From Metarhizobium sp964253915 (GTDB lineage Bacteria > Pseudomonadota > Alphaproteobacteria > Rhizobiales > Rhizobiaceae), in the NCBI RefSeq assembly GCF_964253915.1, contig NZ_CAXUSG020000009.1, positions 1 to 64,000 of the forward strand: 64,000 nucleotides of DNA, in the 5' to 3' direction. Of the stretch, positions 31,651 to 44,923 are shown one piece after another; positions within the stretch are counted from its first letter, which is position 1; every line of letters starts with the position of its first letter. The translations under genes and the position numbers were made by a program. The notes beneath the pieces were generated by a model. That model was not told where the DNA came from. It did not search any database and worked only from the letters and a program-made list of their open reading frames with translations.

Positions 31651-33180
31651 TTATGCCCGTTCGCGACGGTCGCCCTTGGGGGCGCCGCGGCGGTTGCCGC
31701 CGTTGCCTTCGCGACGCTCGCCGCCATGCGCCTGCTGCTGGCGATCTTCACCGTGCTTGCGGGCCGGGCGGCCGTGGGCGTGGCGCGGATTGCCGCGGTT
31801 GTGGCCTGCGGCTTCGCCGGCACCGGCGCCCTGCTGGCCATTGCGCTGCTGCTTGCGGGCCGGGCGGAAATCCGAGGTCGAATCCAGATCGTTGTCCGGG
31901 CCGGCGTCGACGACGCCGCGACCGCCTTGCGGACGGGCCGGACGGCCGCCACGGCCTTCCGAACGCGGCTGGCCCTGGCCACGACCCTGGCCCTGACCAC
32001 GATTGCCGGAGCGGCTGTTGGTCGGACGGGCAGGGCGGGCAAGCCCTTCGGGACGCTCGCCGCCGGCAACCGGGATCTCGATGCCCATCAGCTTCTCGAT
32101 ATCGCGGAGCAGGCGGGTTTCGTCCGGAGCGCAGAAGGCGATGGCGATGCCGTCGCGGCCGGCGCGGGCGGTGCGGCCGATGCGGTGGACGTAGGCGTCA
32201 GGCACTTCCGGCAGGTCGTAGTTGAAGACATGCGAAACGCCGGGGATGTCGATGCCGCGGGCGGCGACATCGGTTGCGACCAGCACGCGGATCGAGCCGT
32301 CACGGAACGCCTTCAGTGCCCGTTCGCGCTGGCCCTGGCTCTTGTTGCCGTGGATCGACGCGACCTCGAAGCCGACATTGGCAAGATGCACGGAGAGCTT
32401 TTCAGCCGTATGCTTGGTGCGCATGAACACCATGGCCTGGGCTTCAGGCTTGTCGGTGAGGATCTTGCGCAGCAGTTCGGTCTTGTCGCCCTTGCCGTTG
32501 CAGAAATAGACGTACTGCTCGACCTTGTCGGCGGCCTTGCCGGGCGGGGTCACCTGCACCTTGACCGGATCGGTCAGGAAGTTGCCGGCGAGATCGGCGA
32601 TCGCCTTCGGCATGGTGGCCGAGAACAGCAGCGTCTGGCGCTTGGCCGGTACCATCCGGGAGATCTTCTTGAGGTCGTGGATGAAGCCGAGATCGAGCAT
32701 CTGGTCGGCCTCGTCGAGGACGAGGTGCGTGACCTGGTTGAGCGAGATGGCGTTGCGCGCGATCAGGTCGAGAAGCCGGCCCGGCGTCGCGACGAGGATG
32801 TCGGTGCCGCGCTCGAGCTGCAGCTGCTGCTTGTTGATCGAGGCACCGCCGACGACCTGGTTGATCCTCAGGGGAAGCTTCTTGATGAAGCCGCGCAGGT
32901 TGTCGGAGATCTGGTTCACCAGCTCGCGGGTCGGTGCGAGGATGAGAACGCGGGTCGTGCGGTTCGGCGGACGCTTTTCGTCCTTCATGAGCATTTCGAT
33001 GATCGGCAAGCCGAAGGCGGCCGTCTTGCCGGTGCCGGTCTGCGCCAGGCCGATCATGTCGCGGCCCTGGAGCAGCATCGGGATCGCCTGGGCCTGGATC
33101 GGCGTCGGGGTCTCGTAGCCGAGGGCGGAAACCGTCGCGACGATCTGCTTGGAGAGGCCAAGCTCGTGGAAGTTGGTCAA
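31651..33180 (-). CDS. rhlE: DEAD-box ATP-dependent RNA helicase, RhlE-like
   Basis: About 509 aa. All helicase motifs are present in order: Q motif (PTPIQAQAIP), motif I (AQTGTGKTA), Ia (PTREL), GG, Ib (TPGRLLD), II (DEAD), III (SAT), IV (VFMRTKHTAE), V (ATDVAARGID) and VI (HRIGRTARAG). The last 125 residues are Arg/Gly/Gln-rich, typical of RNA-binding tails. It remodels RNA, for example in cold or ribosome assembly. The start is probably TTG 33180 (LTNFHELGL) with AAGG 7 nt upstream; ATG 33204 is the alternative. A strong terminator follows. Confidence 0.9.
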   Translation of the reverse strand: MTNFHELGLSKQIVATVSALGYETPTPIQAQAIPMLLQGRDMIGLAQTGTGKTAAFGLPIIEMLMKDEKRPPNRTTRVLILAPTRELVNQISDNLRGFIKKLPLRINQVVGGASINKQQLQLERGTDILVATPGRLLDLIARNAISLNQVTHLVLDEADQMLDLGFIHDLKKISRMVPAKRQTLLFSATMPKAIADLAGNFLTDPVKVQVTPPGKAADKVEQYVYFCNGKGDKTELLRKILTDKPEAQAMVFMRTKHTAEKLSVHLANVGFEVASIHGNKSQGQRERALKAFRDGSIRVLVATDVAARGIDIPGVSHVFNYDLPEVPDAYVHRIGRTARAGRDGIAIAFCAPDETRLLRDIEKLMGIEIPVAGGERPEGLARPARPTNSRSGNRGQGQGRGQGQPRSEGRGGRPARPQGGRGVVDAGPDNDLDSTSDFRPARKQQRNGQQGAGAGEAAGHNRGNPRHAHGRPARKHGEDRQQQAHGGERREGNGGNRRGAPKGDRRERA

Positions 33181-33515
33181 AATAATTGCCTTTCGTGGCG
33201 CCAAACGACATGGCCGGATCAGCGCCTGCTGTCCGGTGTCTCTGGCGTCAAGAACCCCGCGTGAAGTGGGAACTTGTGTGGTGGAAATCGCTTTCCAGCG
33301 CGGAGGGCCACCGCTCGGGCGGCCTGTTTTTCAGCGCTTTGTCTTTTTTTCGCGGTCTTTCTCGCCACGAGGCACGCTCACGCGGCGGCCAAAAGATGAA
33401 AGCTGCGGGCATTTGGGCGCTTTCCGGGCAAAAGTCAAGTGAATGTTTCGCAACTGCGAAAAGGGTGCCGGTTTGCGTGGGGCAGCGCTTCATCCGCCTG
33501 CGTCCTGCGGACCCC

Positions 33516-33535
33516 TCTCCCCGCATGCGGGGAGA
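33516..33535. repeat. Perfect 20-bp GC-rich palindrome in a 363-bp gap
   Basis: TCTCCCCGCATGCGGGGAGA is an exact 20-bp palindrome with AGG flanking on the right. The same 'CTCCCC...GGGGAGAAGG' core recurs at 55777-55810 and 58246-58425, so it is a dispersed intergenic element. Nothing else is recognised in 33205-33567 beyond the start of a promoter for the helicase. Confidence 0.75.
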
Positions 33536-33567
33536 AGGTTGAGGTGAGGAGCTTTTGCTCCAGGATC

Positions 33568-35154
33568 TCAAAAATCCGTCGGCACGCCGCCTTCTGCCTT
33601 GCGGCGGGCGACGAAGGCATCCAGCTCTTCCTCGATGGCCGGATCGAGCGGCGGGCGCTCGTATTTGTTCAGCATATCCTTGAAGATGCGGTTGGCGTGG
33701 TCGTAGGTGGTCGGCCGGCCGGCTTCCGTCCAGGTCTCGAAATTGCGCCAGTCGGAGAGGATCGGCGAATAGAAGGCGGTCTCGTAGCGCGCCAGCGTGT
33801 GCGCGGTGCCGAAATAGTGGCCGCCGGGGCCGACGTCGCGCACGGCGTCGAGCGCCAGCGCATCCTGGCTGACGTCGAGCGGCGTCAGGAACTCCGCCAC
33901 CATCTGCAGCATGTCGACGTCGAGGATAAATTTCTCGAAGGATGCCGTCAGGCCGCCTTCGCTCCAGCCGGCCGCATGCATGATGAAATTGCCGCCGCCC
34001 TGGGTCAGCGCCCACAGCGACAGAGCCGATTCGTAGGCGGCCTGCGCATCCAGCGTGTTCGAGGCGTTGGTATTGGAGGTGCGGTAGGGGATGCCGTAAC
34101 GCCGTGCCAGCTGGCCGCCGGCGATGACCGCCTTCATGTATTCCGGCGTGCCGAAGGCCGGTGCGCCGGTCTTCATGTCGACGTTCGAGGTGAAGCCGCC
34201 GTACATCACCGGTGCGCCTTTGCGCACCATCTGGGTGAAGGCAATGCCGCACAGGGCCTCGGCGTTCTGCTGCACCACCGCACCGGCGATGGTGACCGGC
34301 GCCATGGCACCGGCCAGCGTGAACGGCGTGACGACGACGACCTGGTTGCGCGCCGACATCTCGATGATGCCCTGCAGCATCGGCCCGTCGAGACGCAGCG
34401 GCGACGAGGAATTGATGATGGTGAAGAGCGACGGCTCCTGCTCCATCTGCTCCATGCTGATGCCGCGGCCGATGCGGGCGATCTCGATGCCGTCGAGGTT
34501 GCGCTCTCGGCCGAGCGAATAGCAATGGAACACCTTGTCGGTGAGTTTCACCATGTCGGAGAGGCAGTCGAGGTGGCGGATCGAGGCATGGATGTCGATC
34601 GGCTCGACGGGGTAACCGCCGGTGGTGTGGATGATGTCGTAGGACTGCGCCAGCTTCACCAGCTTGCGGTAATCCTCCTGGTTGCCGGCGCGGCGGCCGC
34701 CTTCGCGGTCGGCGACGAAGGGGGCGCTGGCGATCTGGGCGAAGACGAGATTTTCACCGCCGATTGCGACGTTGCGCTGCGGGTTGCGGGCATGCATGGT
34801 GAAGGTTTTTGGCGCATGCGCGACAAAATCCATGATCATGGCGCGGTCGAAACGCACGCGATCCTTGCCGGGCGTCACATCGGCGCCGGCAGCCTTCATG
34901 CGTTCGCGCGCTTCCGGCAGCATGACGTCCATGCCGATTTCTTCGAGGATGGTCAGCGATGCCTCGTGGATGTCATCGAGGGCTTCCGGCGTCAGGACGA
35001 CATTCTTCTGCAGCGAATTGACGAGGTTGAGGTACTTCGAACCGACCGGCTTGCGGCTGCGCTCGGCGCCGCGTCCGCCGGTCCGGCGGCGGCGTTCCAG
35101 CGGCTGCGAAGAGGTTTCCGTTTCATGCGGGACTGGCGTGACGATGTCGCTCAT
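33568..35154 (-). CDS. MttB-family corrinoid methyltransferase without pyrrolysine
   Basis: 528 aa, the usual length of the trimethylamine methyltransferase (MttB) superfamily. Family segments include LTILEEIGMDV near residue 70, SSSPLRLDGPML in the barrel, ANASNTLDAQ and VGPGGHYFGTAHTL. The frame has no in-frame amber codon, so it is a non-pyrrolysine homologue, of which some are known to demethylate glycine betaine or similar quaternary amines. The corrinoid protein and reactivase needed for that are not in the window. It is divergent from the hybrid kinase at 35347. Confidence 0.88.
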   Translation of the reverse strand: MSDIVTPVPHETETSSQPLERRRRTGGRGAERSRKPVGSKYLNLVNSLQKNVVLTPEALDDIHEASLTILEEIGMDVMLPEARERMKAAGADVTPGKDRVRFDRAMIMDFVAHAPKTFTMHARNPQRNVAIGGENLVFAQIASAPFVADREGGRRAGNQEDYRKLVKLAQSYDIIHTTGGYPVEPIDIHASIRHLDCLSDMVKLTDKVFHCYSLGRERNLDGIEIARIGRGISMEQMEQEPSLFTIINSSSPLRLDGPMLQGIIEMSARNQVVVVTPFTLAGAMAPVTIAGAVVQQNAEALCGIAFTQMVRKGAPVMYGGFTSNVDMKTGAPAFGTPEYMKAVIAGGQLARRYGIPYRTSNTNASNTLDAQAAYESALSLWALTQGGGNFIMHAAGWSEGGLTASFEKFILDVDMLQMVAEFLTPLDVSQDALALDAVRDVGPGGHYFGTAHTLARYETAFYSPILSDWRNFETWTEAGRPTTYDHANRIFKDMLNKYERPPLDPAIEEELDAFVARRKAEGGVPTDF

Positions 35155-35346
35155 AGGAAATCCAATGCAATTTCTTCGACATCGTTTTTCGCAGATTTCG
35201 CCTTTCCCGGATATCGCCGTTTGCGACAGAAAACCGGCTTTGTTGGGATATTGCCGAGATCCGAAATGGTGCCGTTAAGGTTAACACATTGTTTAAACCG
35301 CTCGTGTTACGAATCCCTGTGATGGAATACGCGAAGTCCTGAGGTC

Positions 35347-39246
<3,900 letters not shown>

Positions 39247-39271
39247 GAGCTTCGGTCCTGCGTCGAGAGTT

Positions 39272-40012
39272 TCAGGGTTTCTGCCCGCACAACATTTCCC
39301 GCTTCCCGGCAAAACCCGGGCGGCGTTCGACGGTAAAGCCGGCGGCGGCGAGGTTGCGCCGCACGAAACCGGCCGCGGCATAGGTGGCGAAACGCCCGCC
39401 CGGCGCCGTCTTGTCGTAGACCGCCTGCATCAGTTCGGCCGACCACATGTCGGCGTTGCGCGACGGCGCAAAGCCATCCAGGAACCAGGCGTCGAAATCC
39501 GCCGGCGCGCGCCGCACGCCATCCAGCGCCGGCCCGCATGCAACGGTCAGCCGCACGTTTTCAAAATCGAGGACGATGTCTGCCTGCGGGTCTTTCGGCC
39601 AGGCGGCGACGAGCGCCCGGCGTTCGGCATCGACCTCCGGCCAGCGCGACAGGGCGCGGTCGATTTCGTCGGCGTGCATCGGATAGAGTTCGAAGGAGGT
39701 GAAGGACAAGCGGGTACCGGGCGGTGCGGCCAATTTCCACTGTCTCCAGGTCTCGCAGAAATTCAGCCCGGTGCCGAAACCGAGTTCACCGATGCGAAAT
39801 GTTTCCCGGCCCAACCAGCGTTCGGGCAGGCCGTTGCCGCTCAGGAACACATGGCCGCATTCCAGCCGACCGTCCGTCTGGCAATAAAAGTGATCGCCAA
39901 AGGCCGGCGAATAGGGCATATCGCCGTCGCGCCATTCGAGGTCCAGTCCGGCATTGCCGGCATTCGTGTCGGAGTCCGTCGTCATCATGGGAAATGCCGA
40001 TAAGCCCGCCAC
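39272..40012 (-). CDS. mnmD: tRNA 5-methylaminomethyl-2-thiouridine methyltransferase
   Basis: 246 aa. The SAM-binding motif is RIGELGFGTGLNFCETW and the catalytic region is DAWFLDGFAPSRNADMW, both diagnostic of the MnmD/MnmC-N domain. It methylates nm5s2U to mnm5s2U at wobble position 34 of tRNAs. In E. coli this domain is fused to an FAD oxidase (MnmC); here the oxidase-like gene is separate and divergent. The start is uncertain: GTG 40012 (GGA 5 nt upstream) overlaps the divergent start by 26 nt, while ATG 39988 or 39985 would overlap by a few nt. It is convergent with the kinase gene, 25 nt apart. Confidence 0.9.
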   Translation of the reverse strand: MAGLSAFPMMTTDSDTNAGNAGLDLEWRDGDMPYSPAFGDHFYCQTDGRLECGHVFLSGNGLPERWLGRETFRIGELGFGTGLNFCETWRQWKLAAPPGTRLSFTSFELYPMHADEIDRALSRWPEVDAERRALVAAWPKDPQADIVLDFENVRLTVACGPALDGVRRAPADFDAWFLDGFAPSRNADMWSAELMQAVYDKTAPGGRFATYAAAGFVRRNLAAAGFTVERRPGFAGKREMLCGQKP

Positions 40013-41168
40013 GGTTTCCGGTCAATCGTCGACCGAGCTTTTGATCGTCGGCGGCGGCGTCATGGGGCTCTGGGCGGCCCTGCATGCCGGGCAGCGGGGT
40101 ATACCTACAGTGCTTGTCGATGCCGGCGAGATCGGCTGCGGCGCAAGCGGCGGCCTGCTGGGCGCGCTGATGCCGCACATGCCGGACCGCTGGTCGGAAA
40201 AGAAGCAGTTCCAGTTCGAAGCCTTGCTGTCTCTGGAAGATGAGATCGCCACGCTGGAGGCCGAAACCGGGCTTTCGGCCGGTTATCGCCGTTGCGGACG
40301 ACTGATCCCCCTGCCGAAACCACATCTGCGCACAATCGCTCTGCGCCATGAGCAGGATGCCGAAAAACATTGGACACATGGCGCGGGGCGATTTCACTGG
40401 CATGTGCTCGACAACCCGCCGCGCCCCGGCTGGCCGGCGGTCGAGGCGGGCGGCAGCGGTTTCGTTCACGACACGCTGGCGGCCCGGGTTTCTCCGCGCG
40501 GGCTCGTTTCGGTGCTTGCAGCGCGGGTGCGGCAATTGCCGGCTGTGCGTGTGCTGACGCGGACGGAGGTGACGGCGTTCGATGCGGTTGCGAATACCGT
40601 GACGCTGCAGGATGGTATCACGATCGCCTTCGGTCATTGCATCGTTTCGGCCGGCTTCCGCTCCTTCCCGTTCCTTGATGGCCTGACGACGGGCCTTTCC
40701 GCTTCGCTCGGCCAGCCGGTCAAGGGACAGGCGGCCCTGCTGCGCGCCGACATCGATCCGGCCCTGCCGGTGATTTTTCGCGATGGTCTCTACATCGTCG
40801 CGCATGAGGGCGGCCGGGTGGCGATCGGCAGCACCAGCGAAAACAGCTTTGCCGATCCCTTCGTGACCGACGCCCAGCTCGATACGCTGATCGATGCCGC
40901 AACCGATCTCGTTCCGGCGTTACGGCAGGCCGATGTCATCGAACGCTGGGCCGGGCTGCGGCCGAAAGCGATCGATCGCGACCCCATGATAGGCGCCCAT
41001 CCCGAGCATCCGCGCATCGTCGCCCTGACCGGTGGTTTCAAGGTCAGCTTCGGCCTGGCGCACCGGCTGGCGGCGGCGGCTTTGGCGTCTTTGGCCGGCG
41101 AGAAGATAGACTTGCCGGCAAGCTTCGCGCTCGAAAGTCATATTGCTGTCGCACGGCGATCTACTTAA
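39987..41168 (+). CDS. FAD-dependent oxidoreductase of the D-amino-acid oxidase family
   Basis: 393 aa. The dinucleotide-binding motif is LLIVGGGVMGLWAA at the start, with VDAGEIGCGASGG for the ribose/FAD contact. The end has RWAGLRPKAIDRDPMIGAHP and ALTGGFKVSFGLAH, as in glycine oxidase and the C-terminal domain of MnmC. Because its partner mnmD lies divergently beside it, it may be the separate oxidase half of MnmC, removing the carboxymethyl group of cmnm5s2U. A glycine or D-amino acid oxidase role is the alternative. The ATG 39987 overlaps mnmD's start region. Confidence 0.85.
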   Translation: MGNADKPATVSGQSSTELLIVGGGVMGLWAALHAGQRGIPTVLVDAGEIGCGASGGLLGALMPHMPDRWSEKKQFQFEALLSLEDEIATLEAETGLSAGYRRCGRLIPLPKPHLRTIALRHEQDAEKHWTHGAGRFHWHVLDNPPRPGWPAVEAGGSGFVHDTLAARVSPRGLVSVLAARVRQLPAVRVLTRTEVTAFDAVANTVTLQDGITIAFGHCIVSAGFRSFPFLDGLTTGLSASLGQPVKGQAALLRADIDPALPVIFRDGLYIVAHEGGRVAIGSTSENSFADPFVTDAQLDTLIDAATDLVPALRQADVIERWAGLRPKAIDRDPMIGAHPEHPRIVALTGGFKVSFGLAHRLAAAALASLAGEKIDLPASFALESHIAVARRST

Positions 41169-41324
41169 TTTTTGTCGTTTTTTGCTGCACTGCGTTTCGC
41201 ATCCCTGTCATGCAAATCACCTAGAGCATCCCCGCAAGCATACCGCTCCTGACGGGATCGACGTGCAGTCTCGCGCAAGTGTGGGTTGCTATTGTCGCAG
41301 TTGGTATCAGACAAGGGTGATCGC

Positions 41325-42032
41325 ATGCGTTACGCAATCTTCTTTACGCCCCGGGCCCATGATCCGCTCTCCATCGCGGCTGCAAGCTGGCTCGGGCGCA
41401 ACGTCTTTTCCGGTGAGGCCACGGATCCGCCGGCCGTTCCCGGCCTCTGCATGCACGAGATTGCTTTCCACACCGCCCTGCCGCGCCGCTACGGCTTCCA
41501 TGCGACGCTGAAGGCGCCGTTCACGCTGGCGGAAGGTGTCACCGAGGCCATGCTGCTCAAGCAGTTGATGCGGTTCGCCGGCACACTGTCGCCCTTCGAT
41601 ATCCCGCGGCTGGAAATCGGCCGGTTGGGCGAGTTCTACGGGCTGGCACCAAGTGTGCCCAGCGAATCGCTGACCTATCTGGCGGCCGCCGTGGTGCAGG
41701 AATTCGACAGTTTTCGCGCCCCGCTCAGCGAGGCGGAGATCGAGCGCCGCGATCCCGGCGGGCTGACGGCGGCGCAGTTCGCCAATCTCTACCGCTGGGG
41801 CCATCCTTACGTCATGGATGAGTTCCGCTTCTACATGCCGCTGACCGGCCCGCTGGCCGGGCGGGATGCGTTGCGTTTCGAACAGTCGTTGCGCGCCTTC
41901 TTCGATCCGGTCATCGACGGTCCTGTCGAGGTGGCAAACCTCGCCCTTTTCGTCGAAGAAGAGCGCGGCTCACCGTTCCGCGTGCATTCGCTGCATCCGA
42001 TGGGCCGGGTCTCGGCACGCAAGATCGCCTGA
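41325..42032 (+). CDS. DUF1045 protein (2H phosphoesterase-like)
   Basis: 235 aa. The first 2H motif is visible in RRYGFHATLKAPFTL (HxT), but the second expected motif is degenerate (EFRFYMPLTGPL, His replaced by Tyr). DUF1045 proteins occur beside phosphonate or purine genes; their reaction is not established. ATG 41325 has AAGGGTGATC upstream. It lies 96 bp before puuE and on the same strand, so it may be co-expressed with the ureide operon. Confidence 0.78.
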   Translation: MRYAIFFTPRAHDPLSIAAASWLGRNVFSGEATDPPAVPGLCMHEIAFHTALPRRYGFHATLKAPFTLAEGVTEAMLLKQLMRFAGTLSPFDIPRLEIGRLGEFYGLAPSVPSESLTYLAAAVVQEFDSFRAPLSEAEIERRDPGGLTAAQFANLYRWGHPYVMDEFRFYMPLTGPLAGRDALRFEQSLRAFFDPVIDGPVEVANLALFVEEERGSPFRVHSLHPMGRVSARKIA

Positions 42033-42128
42033 GCCTTTGCGCTCCGGGCACGATGCTGTTGCGTACATACCATCTCGACATTCGCGATGTGGGTGGTACC
42101 GTTCACCCCTCATTTGCAAGGTGATTTG

Positions 42129-43052
42129 ATGGTATCTCAGACATATCCCCGCGATCTCGTCGGTTACGGACGCTCCATTCCCGATCCGAAATGGCCAGGG
42201 CAGGCGAACATTGCGGTTCAATTCGTGCTGAACTACGAGGAGGGCGGCGAAAGCTGCATCCTCGATGGTGACGACGCTTCCGAAAACCTGTTGTCGGAAA
42301 TTGTTGGCGCACAGCCTTGGCCGGGCCAGCGCAACCTCAACATGGAATCGATCTATGAATACGGCTCGCGCGCCGGCTTCTGGCGGCTCTGGCGGATGTT
42401 CACCGGGTTGAACGTGCCGGTAACCGTCTACGGCGTGACCCTGGCGATGGCGCGCAACCCGGAGGCGGTGGCGGCGATGAAGGAAGCCGGTTGGGAAATC
42501 GCCAGCCACGGCTATCGCTGGCTGGAATACAAGGATTTCTCCGAAGAGGCCGAACGCAAGCACATCCTCGAAGCCGTGCGGCTGCACACCGAGGTGACCG
42601 GCGAGCGGCCCTACGGCATGTACCAGGGCAAGCCTTCGGACAGCACGTTGCGGCTGGTGATGGAGGAGGGCGGGTTCCTCTATTCCTCCGATTCTTATGC
42701 CGACGACCTGCCCTACTGGGTGAAGGGTGTCGACGGAAAGCCGTTCCTGATCATCCCCTACACGCTGGAAACCAACGACATGCGGTTCGCCACGCCGCAG
42801 GGCTTCAATTCCGGTGACCAGTTCTTCGCCTATCTCAAGGATGCCTTCGACGTGTTGTACGAGGAAGGCCGCGAGGGCAGCCCCAAGATGATGTCGATCG
42901 GCCTGCATTGCCGTCTCGTCGGCCGTCCCGGCCGGGCTGCGGCGCTGAAGCGGTTCATCGAATACGTGCTCAGCCACGACAAGGTGTGGATACCGAAACG
43001 CATCGACATTGCCAGGCACTGGCACGAACACCATAAGCCGGAAACGATCTGA
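42129..43052 (+). CDS. puuE: Allantoinase, polysaccharide-deacetylase type
   Basis: 307 aa, standard for PuuE. It opens RDLVGYGRSIPDPKWPG, then has QFVLNYEEGGESCILDGD and EIASHGYRWLEYKDFSEEAER, the family's NodB-like catalytic region. It converts allantoin to allantoate without the amidohydrolase fold. The ATG 42129 has AAGGTGATTT upstream. Its stop overlaps uraD's start, so the two are coupled. Confidence 0.94.
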   Translation: MVSQTYPRDLVGYGRSIPDPKWPGQANIAVQFVLNYEEGGESCILDGDDASENLLSEIVGAQPWPGQRNLNMESIYEYGSRAGFWRLWRMFTGLNVPVTVYGVTLAMARNPEAVAAMKEAGWEIASHGYRWLEYKDFSEEAERKHILEAVRLHTEVTGERPYGMYQGKPSDSTLRLVMEEGGFLYSSDSYADDLPYWVKGVDGKPFLIIPYTLETNDMRFATPQGFNSGDQFFAYLKDAFDVLYEEGREGSPKMMSIGLHCRLVGRPGRAAALKRFIEYVLSHDKVWIPKRIDIARHWHEHHKPETI

Positions 43053-43549
43053 TGACGGCGCGCGGAGATTTTGTCGCCCGCTTCGGCGGTGTTTTCGAGC
43101 ATTCACCCTTCATCGCCGAACGGGCTTACGACGAGGGGCTGATCATCGTGCCCTTGTCGGCCAAGCGTGTGCATGATGCGCTGTGCCTCATCTTCCGGCG
43201 CGCCACGGTGGAGGAGCGGCTTGGTGTCCTGCGCGCCCATCCCGATCTTGCCGGACGACTGGCCATCGCCGGCGAACTGACGGAGGATAGCCGCAAGGAG
43301 CAGGCGGGTGCCGGTCTTGACCGGCTCAGCCCGGCCGAACATGCGCGTTTCACCGAACTGAATGCCGCTTATGTCGAAAAATTCGGATTTCCCTTTATCA
43401 TTGCCGTGAAAGGTCTAAACAAGGAGGGCATCCTCGCCGCGTTCGAAAAACGCGTCGGTAACAGCCGTGATGAGGAGTTCACGACCGCGACGGCGCAGGT
43501 GGAACGTATCGCTCTCCTGCGCCTGACGACCATGTTTCCGGAGACTTGA
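43052..43549 (+). CDS. uraD: 2-oxo-4-hydroxy-4-carboxy-5-ureidoimidazoline decarboxylase
   Basis: 165 aa. It contains LRAHPDLAGRLAIAGELTEDS, KEQAGAGLDRLSP and FGFPFIIAVKGL, the OHCU decarboxylase signature with the catalytic His in AHPDLAG. It acts after UraH to yield (S)-allantoin. The ATG overlaps the puuE stop by 1 nt; allantoicase follows with no gap. Confidence 0.94.
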   Translation: MTARGDFVARFGGVFEHSPFIAERAYDEGLIIVPLSAKRVHDALCLIFRRATVEERLGVLRAHPDLAGRLAIAGELTEDSRKEQAGAGLDRLSPAEHARFTELNAAYVEKFGFPFIIAVKGLNKEGILAAFEKRVGNSRDEEFTTATAQVERIALLRLTTMFPET

Positions 43550-44572
43550 ATGACAGACGTAAGCAATGCCAGCCTGCCGGCTTTCGCAGTTGGCGCGATC
43601 AATCTTGCCTCGGCGCGGCTGGGCGCCAAGGGCCTTTATGCCACCGACGAATTCTTTGCGCCGCTGGAGCGCATGCTGGCGGATACGGACCCGCACTGGG
43701 ACCCGAACCTCTACGACGACAACGGCAAGTGGATGGACGGCTGGGAGAGCCGCCGCAAGCGCGTGCCGGGTCACGACTGGGCCATCATCCGTCTTGCCAT
43801 GCCGGGCCGCATCTTCGGCTTCGACGTCGACACCCATTATTTCACCGGCAACTATCCGCCGCACTGCTCCATCGAAGCGGCCTTCGTCGAGGACGGCGAT
43901 CCCACGGACGCGACGGTATGGACGGAAATCCTTGCCAAGGCGCCACTCGGCCCGGGCGCGCATCATTTCTTCGAAAATGCTGGAAAGCAGGAGATCTGGA
44001 CGCATCTACGCCTGCACATCTATCCCGATGGCGGCGTGGCGCGCCTGCGCGTTTACGGTTCGGCCTATTTCGACTGGTCGAAGGTCGGTGCCAACGACGA
44101 GGTCGATCTCGGTTACATCTTCAACGGTGCCAAGTCGCTTGCCTGGTCGGATGCGCATTACGGCGTGCCGGACAAGATGCTGGGTCCCGGCCGCGGCCTC
44201 AACATGGGCGATGGCTGGGAAACCAAGCGTCGGCGTGGCCCTGGCCATGACTGGGCGGTGATCCGGCTCGGCCATCCCGGCACGATCCGCCGGCTGATCG
44301 TCGATACCGCCTTCTTCAAGGGTAATTTCCCCGATACCTGCGAATTGCTGGGCGCCAACCGCCCGGATCTCGGCGACACCTTGTCGGATGCCGATATCGC
44401 CGCGTCGGAAAGCTGGCAGCCGATCCTGCCGCGCACCAAGCTGCAGATGGACCATATCCATGAATTCGGCGCTGGTGCGCTGGCCGATATCGGCCCGATC
44501 ACCCATGTGCGTTTCGCCATGCATCCGGATGGCGGCGTCATGCGCCTGCGCCTGTTCGGCACCAAGGCGTGA
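43550..44572 (+). CDS. alc: Allantoicase
   Basis: 340 aa with two tandem jelly-roll repeats: RVPGHDWAIIRLAMPG in the first half and RGPGHDWAVIRLGHPG in the second, each followed by the same FDVDTHYFTGNYP- / IVDTAFFKGNFP-like segment. It hydrolyses allantoate to (S)-ureidoglycolate and urea. Its ATG directly follows the uraD stop. The next gene is 57 bp away, which is where the toxin-antitoxin pair begins. Confidence 0.95.
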   Translation: MTDVSNASLPAFAVGAINLASARLGAKGLYATDEFFAPLERMLADTDPHWDPNLYDDNGKWMDGWESRRKRVPGHDWAIIRLAMPGRIFGFDVDTHYFTGNYPPHCSIEAAFVEDGDPTDATVWTEILAKAPLGPGAHHFFENAGKQEIWTHLRLHIYPDGGVARLRVYGSAYFDWSKVGANDEVDLGYIFNGAKSLAWSDAHYGVPDKMLGPGRGLNMGDGWETKRRRGPGHDWAVIRLGHPGTIRRLIVDTAFFKGNFPDTCELLGANRPDLGDTLSDADIAASESWQPILPRTKLQMDHIHEFGAGALADIGPITHVRFAMHPDGGVMRLRLFGTKA

Positions 44573-44629
44573 GCGCTTTTCTGCGCGCTTTCTCTCGCCT
44601 ATATTCGCGGCATCAGGAGTGATGCCGCG

Positions 44630-44923
44630 ATGAAACCCTCAGAGGTCTTGGAAAAGAACAGGGAAGCGATCCGCGAGGCGACCCGTCGCTTCAATGCGAC
44701 GAACCCCCGCGTCTTTGGCTCCGTCGCCCGTGGCGAGGACAGGCCGGACAGCGATCTGGATATTCTGGTGGATACGCTGCCGGGGACGACGCTGTTCGAT
44801 CTGGGCGGGCTTTTGGAGGAGCTGAAGGTTCTCATGTCGGGAACCGATATCCATCTCCTGACGCCCGGCGATTTTCCGATGAAAGTTCGGGAGCACGTCC
44901 TACAGGAAGCAAAACCGGTATGA
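44630..44923 (+). CDS. mntA: MNT-family nucleotidyltransferase antitoxin
   Basis: 97 aa. The minimal nucleotidyltransferase motif is GSVARGEDRPDSDLDILVD (GSxxRG then the two catalytic Asp). Type VII antitoxins of this family inactivate the HEPN toxin by adding AMP to its Tyr. AGGAGTG lies 8 nt before the ATG. Its stop overlaps the HEPN gene's start (ATGA). It sits inside the ureide operon, unlike in a typical purine cluster. Confidence 0.88.
   Translation: MKPSEVLEKNREAIREATRRFNATNPRVFGSVARGEDRPDSDLDILVDTLPGTTLFDLGGLLEELKVLMSGTDIHLLTPGDFPMKVREHVLQEAKPV

Noticed and set aside
31726..33264. A 512-codon plus-strand frame opposite the helicase gene
   Set aside because: The minus strand carries all DEAD-box motifs in order; the plus frame has no recognisable domain.
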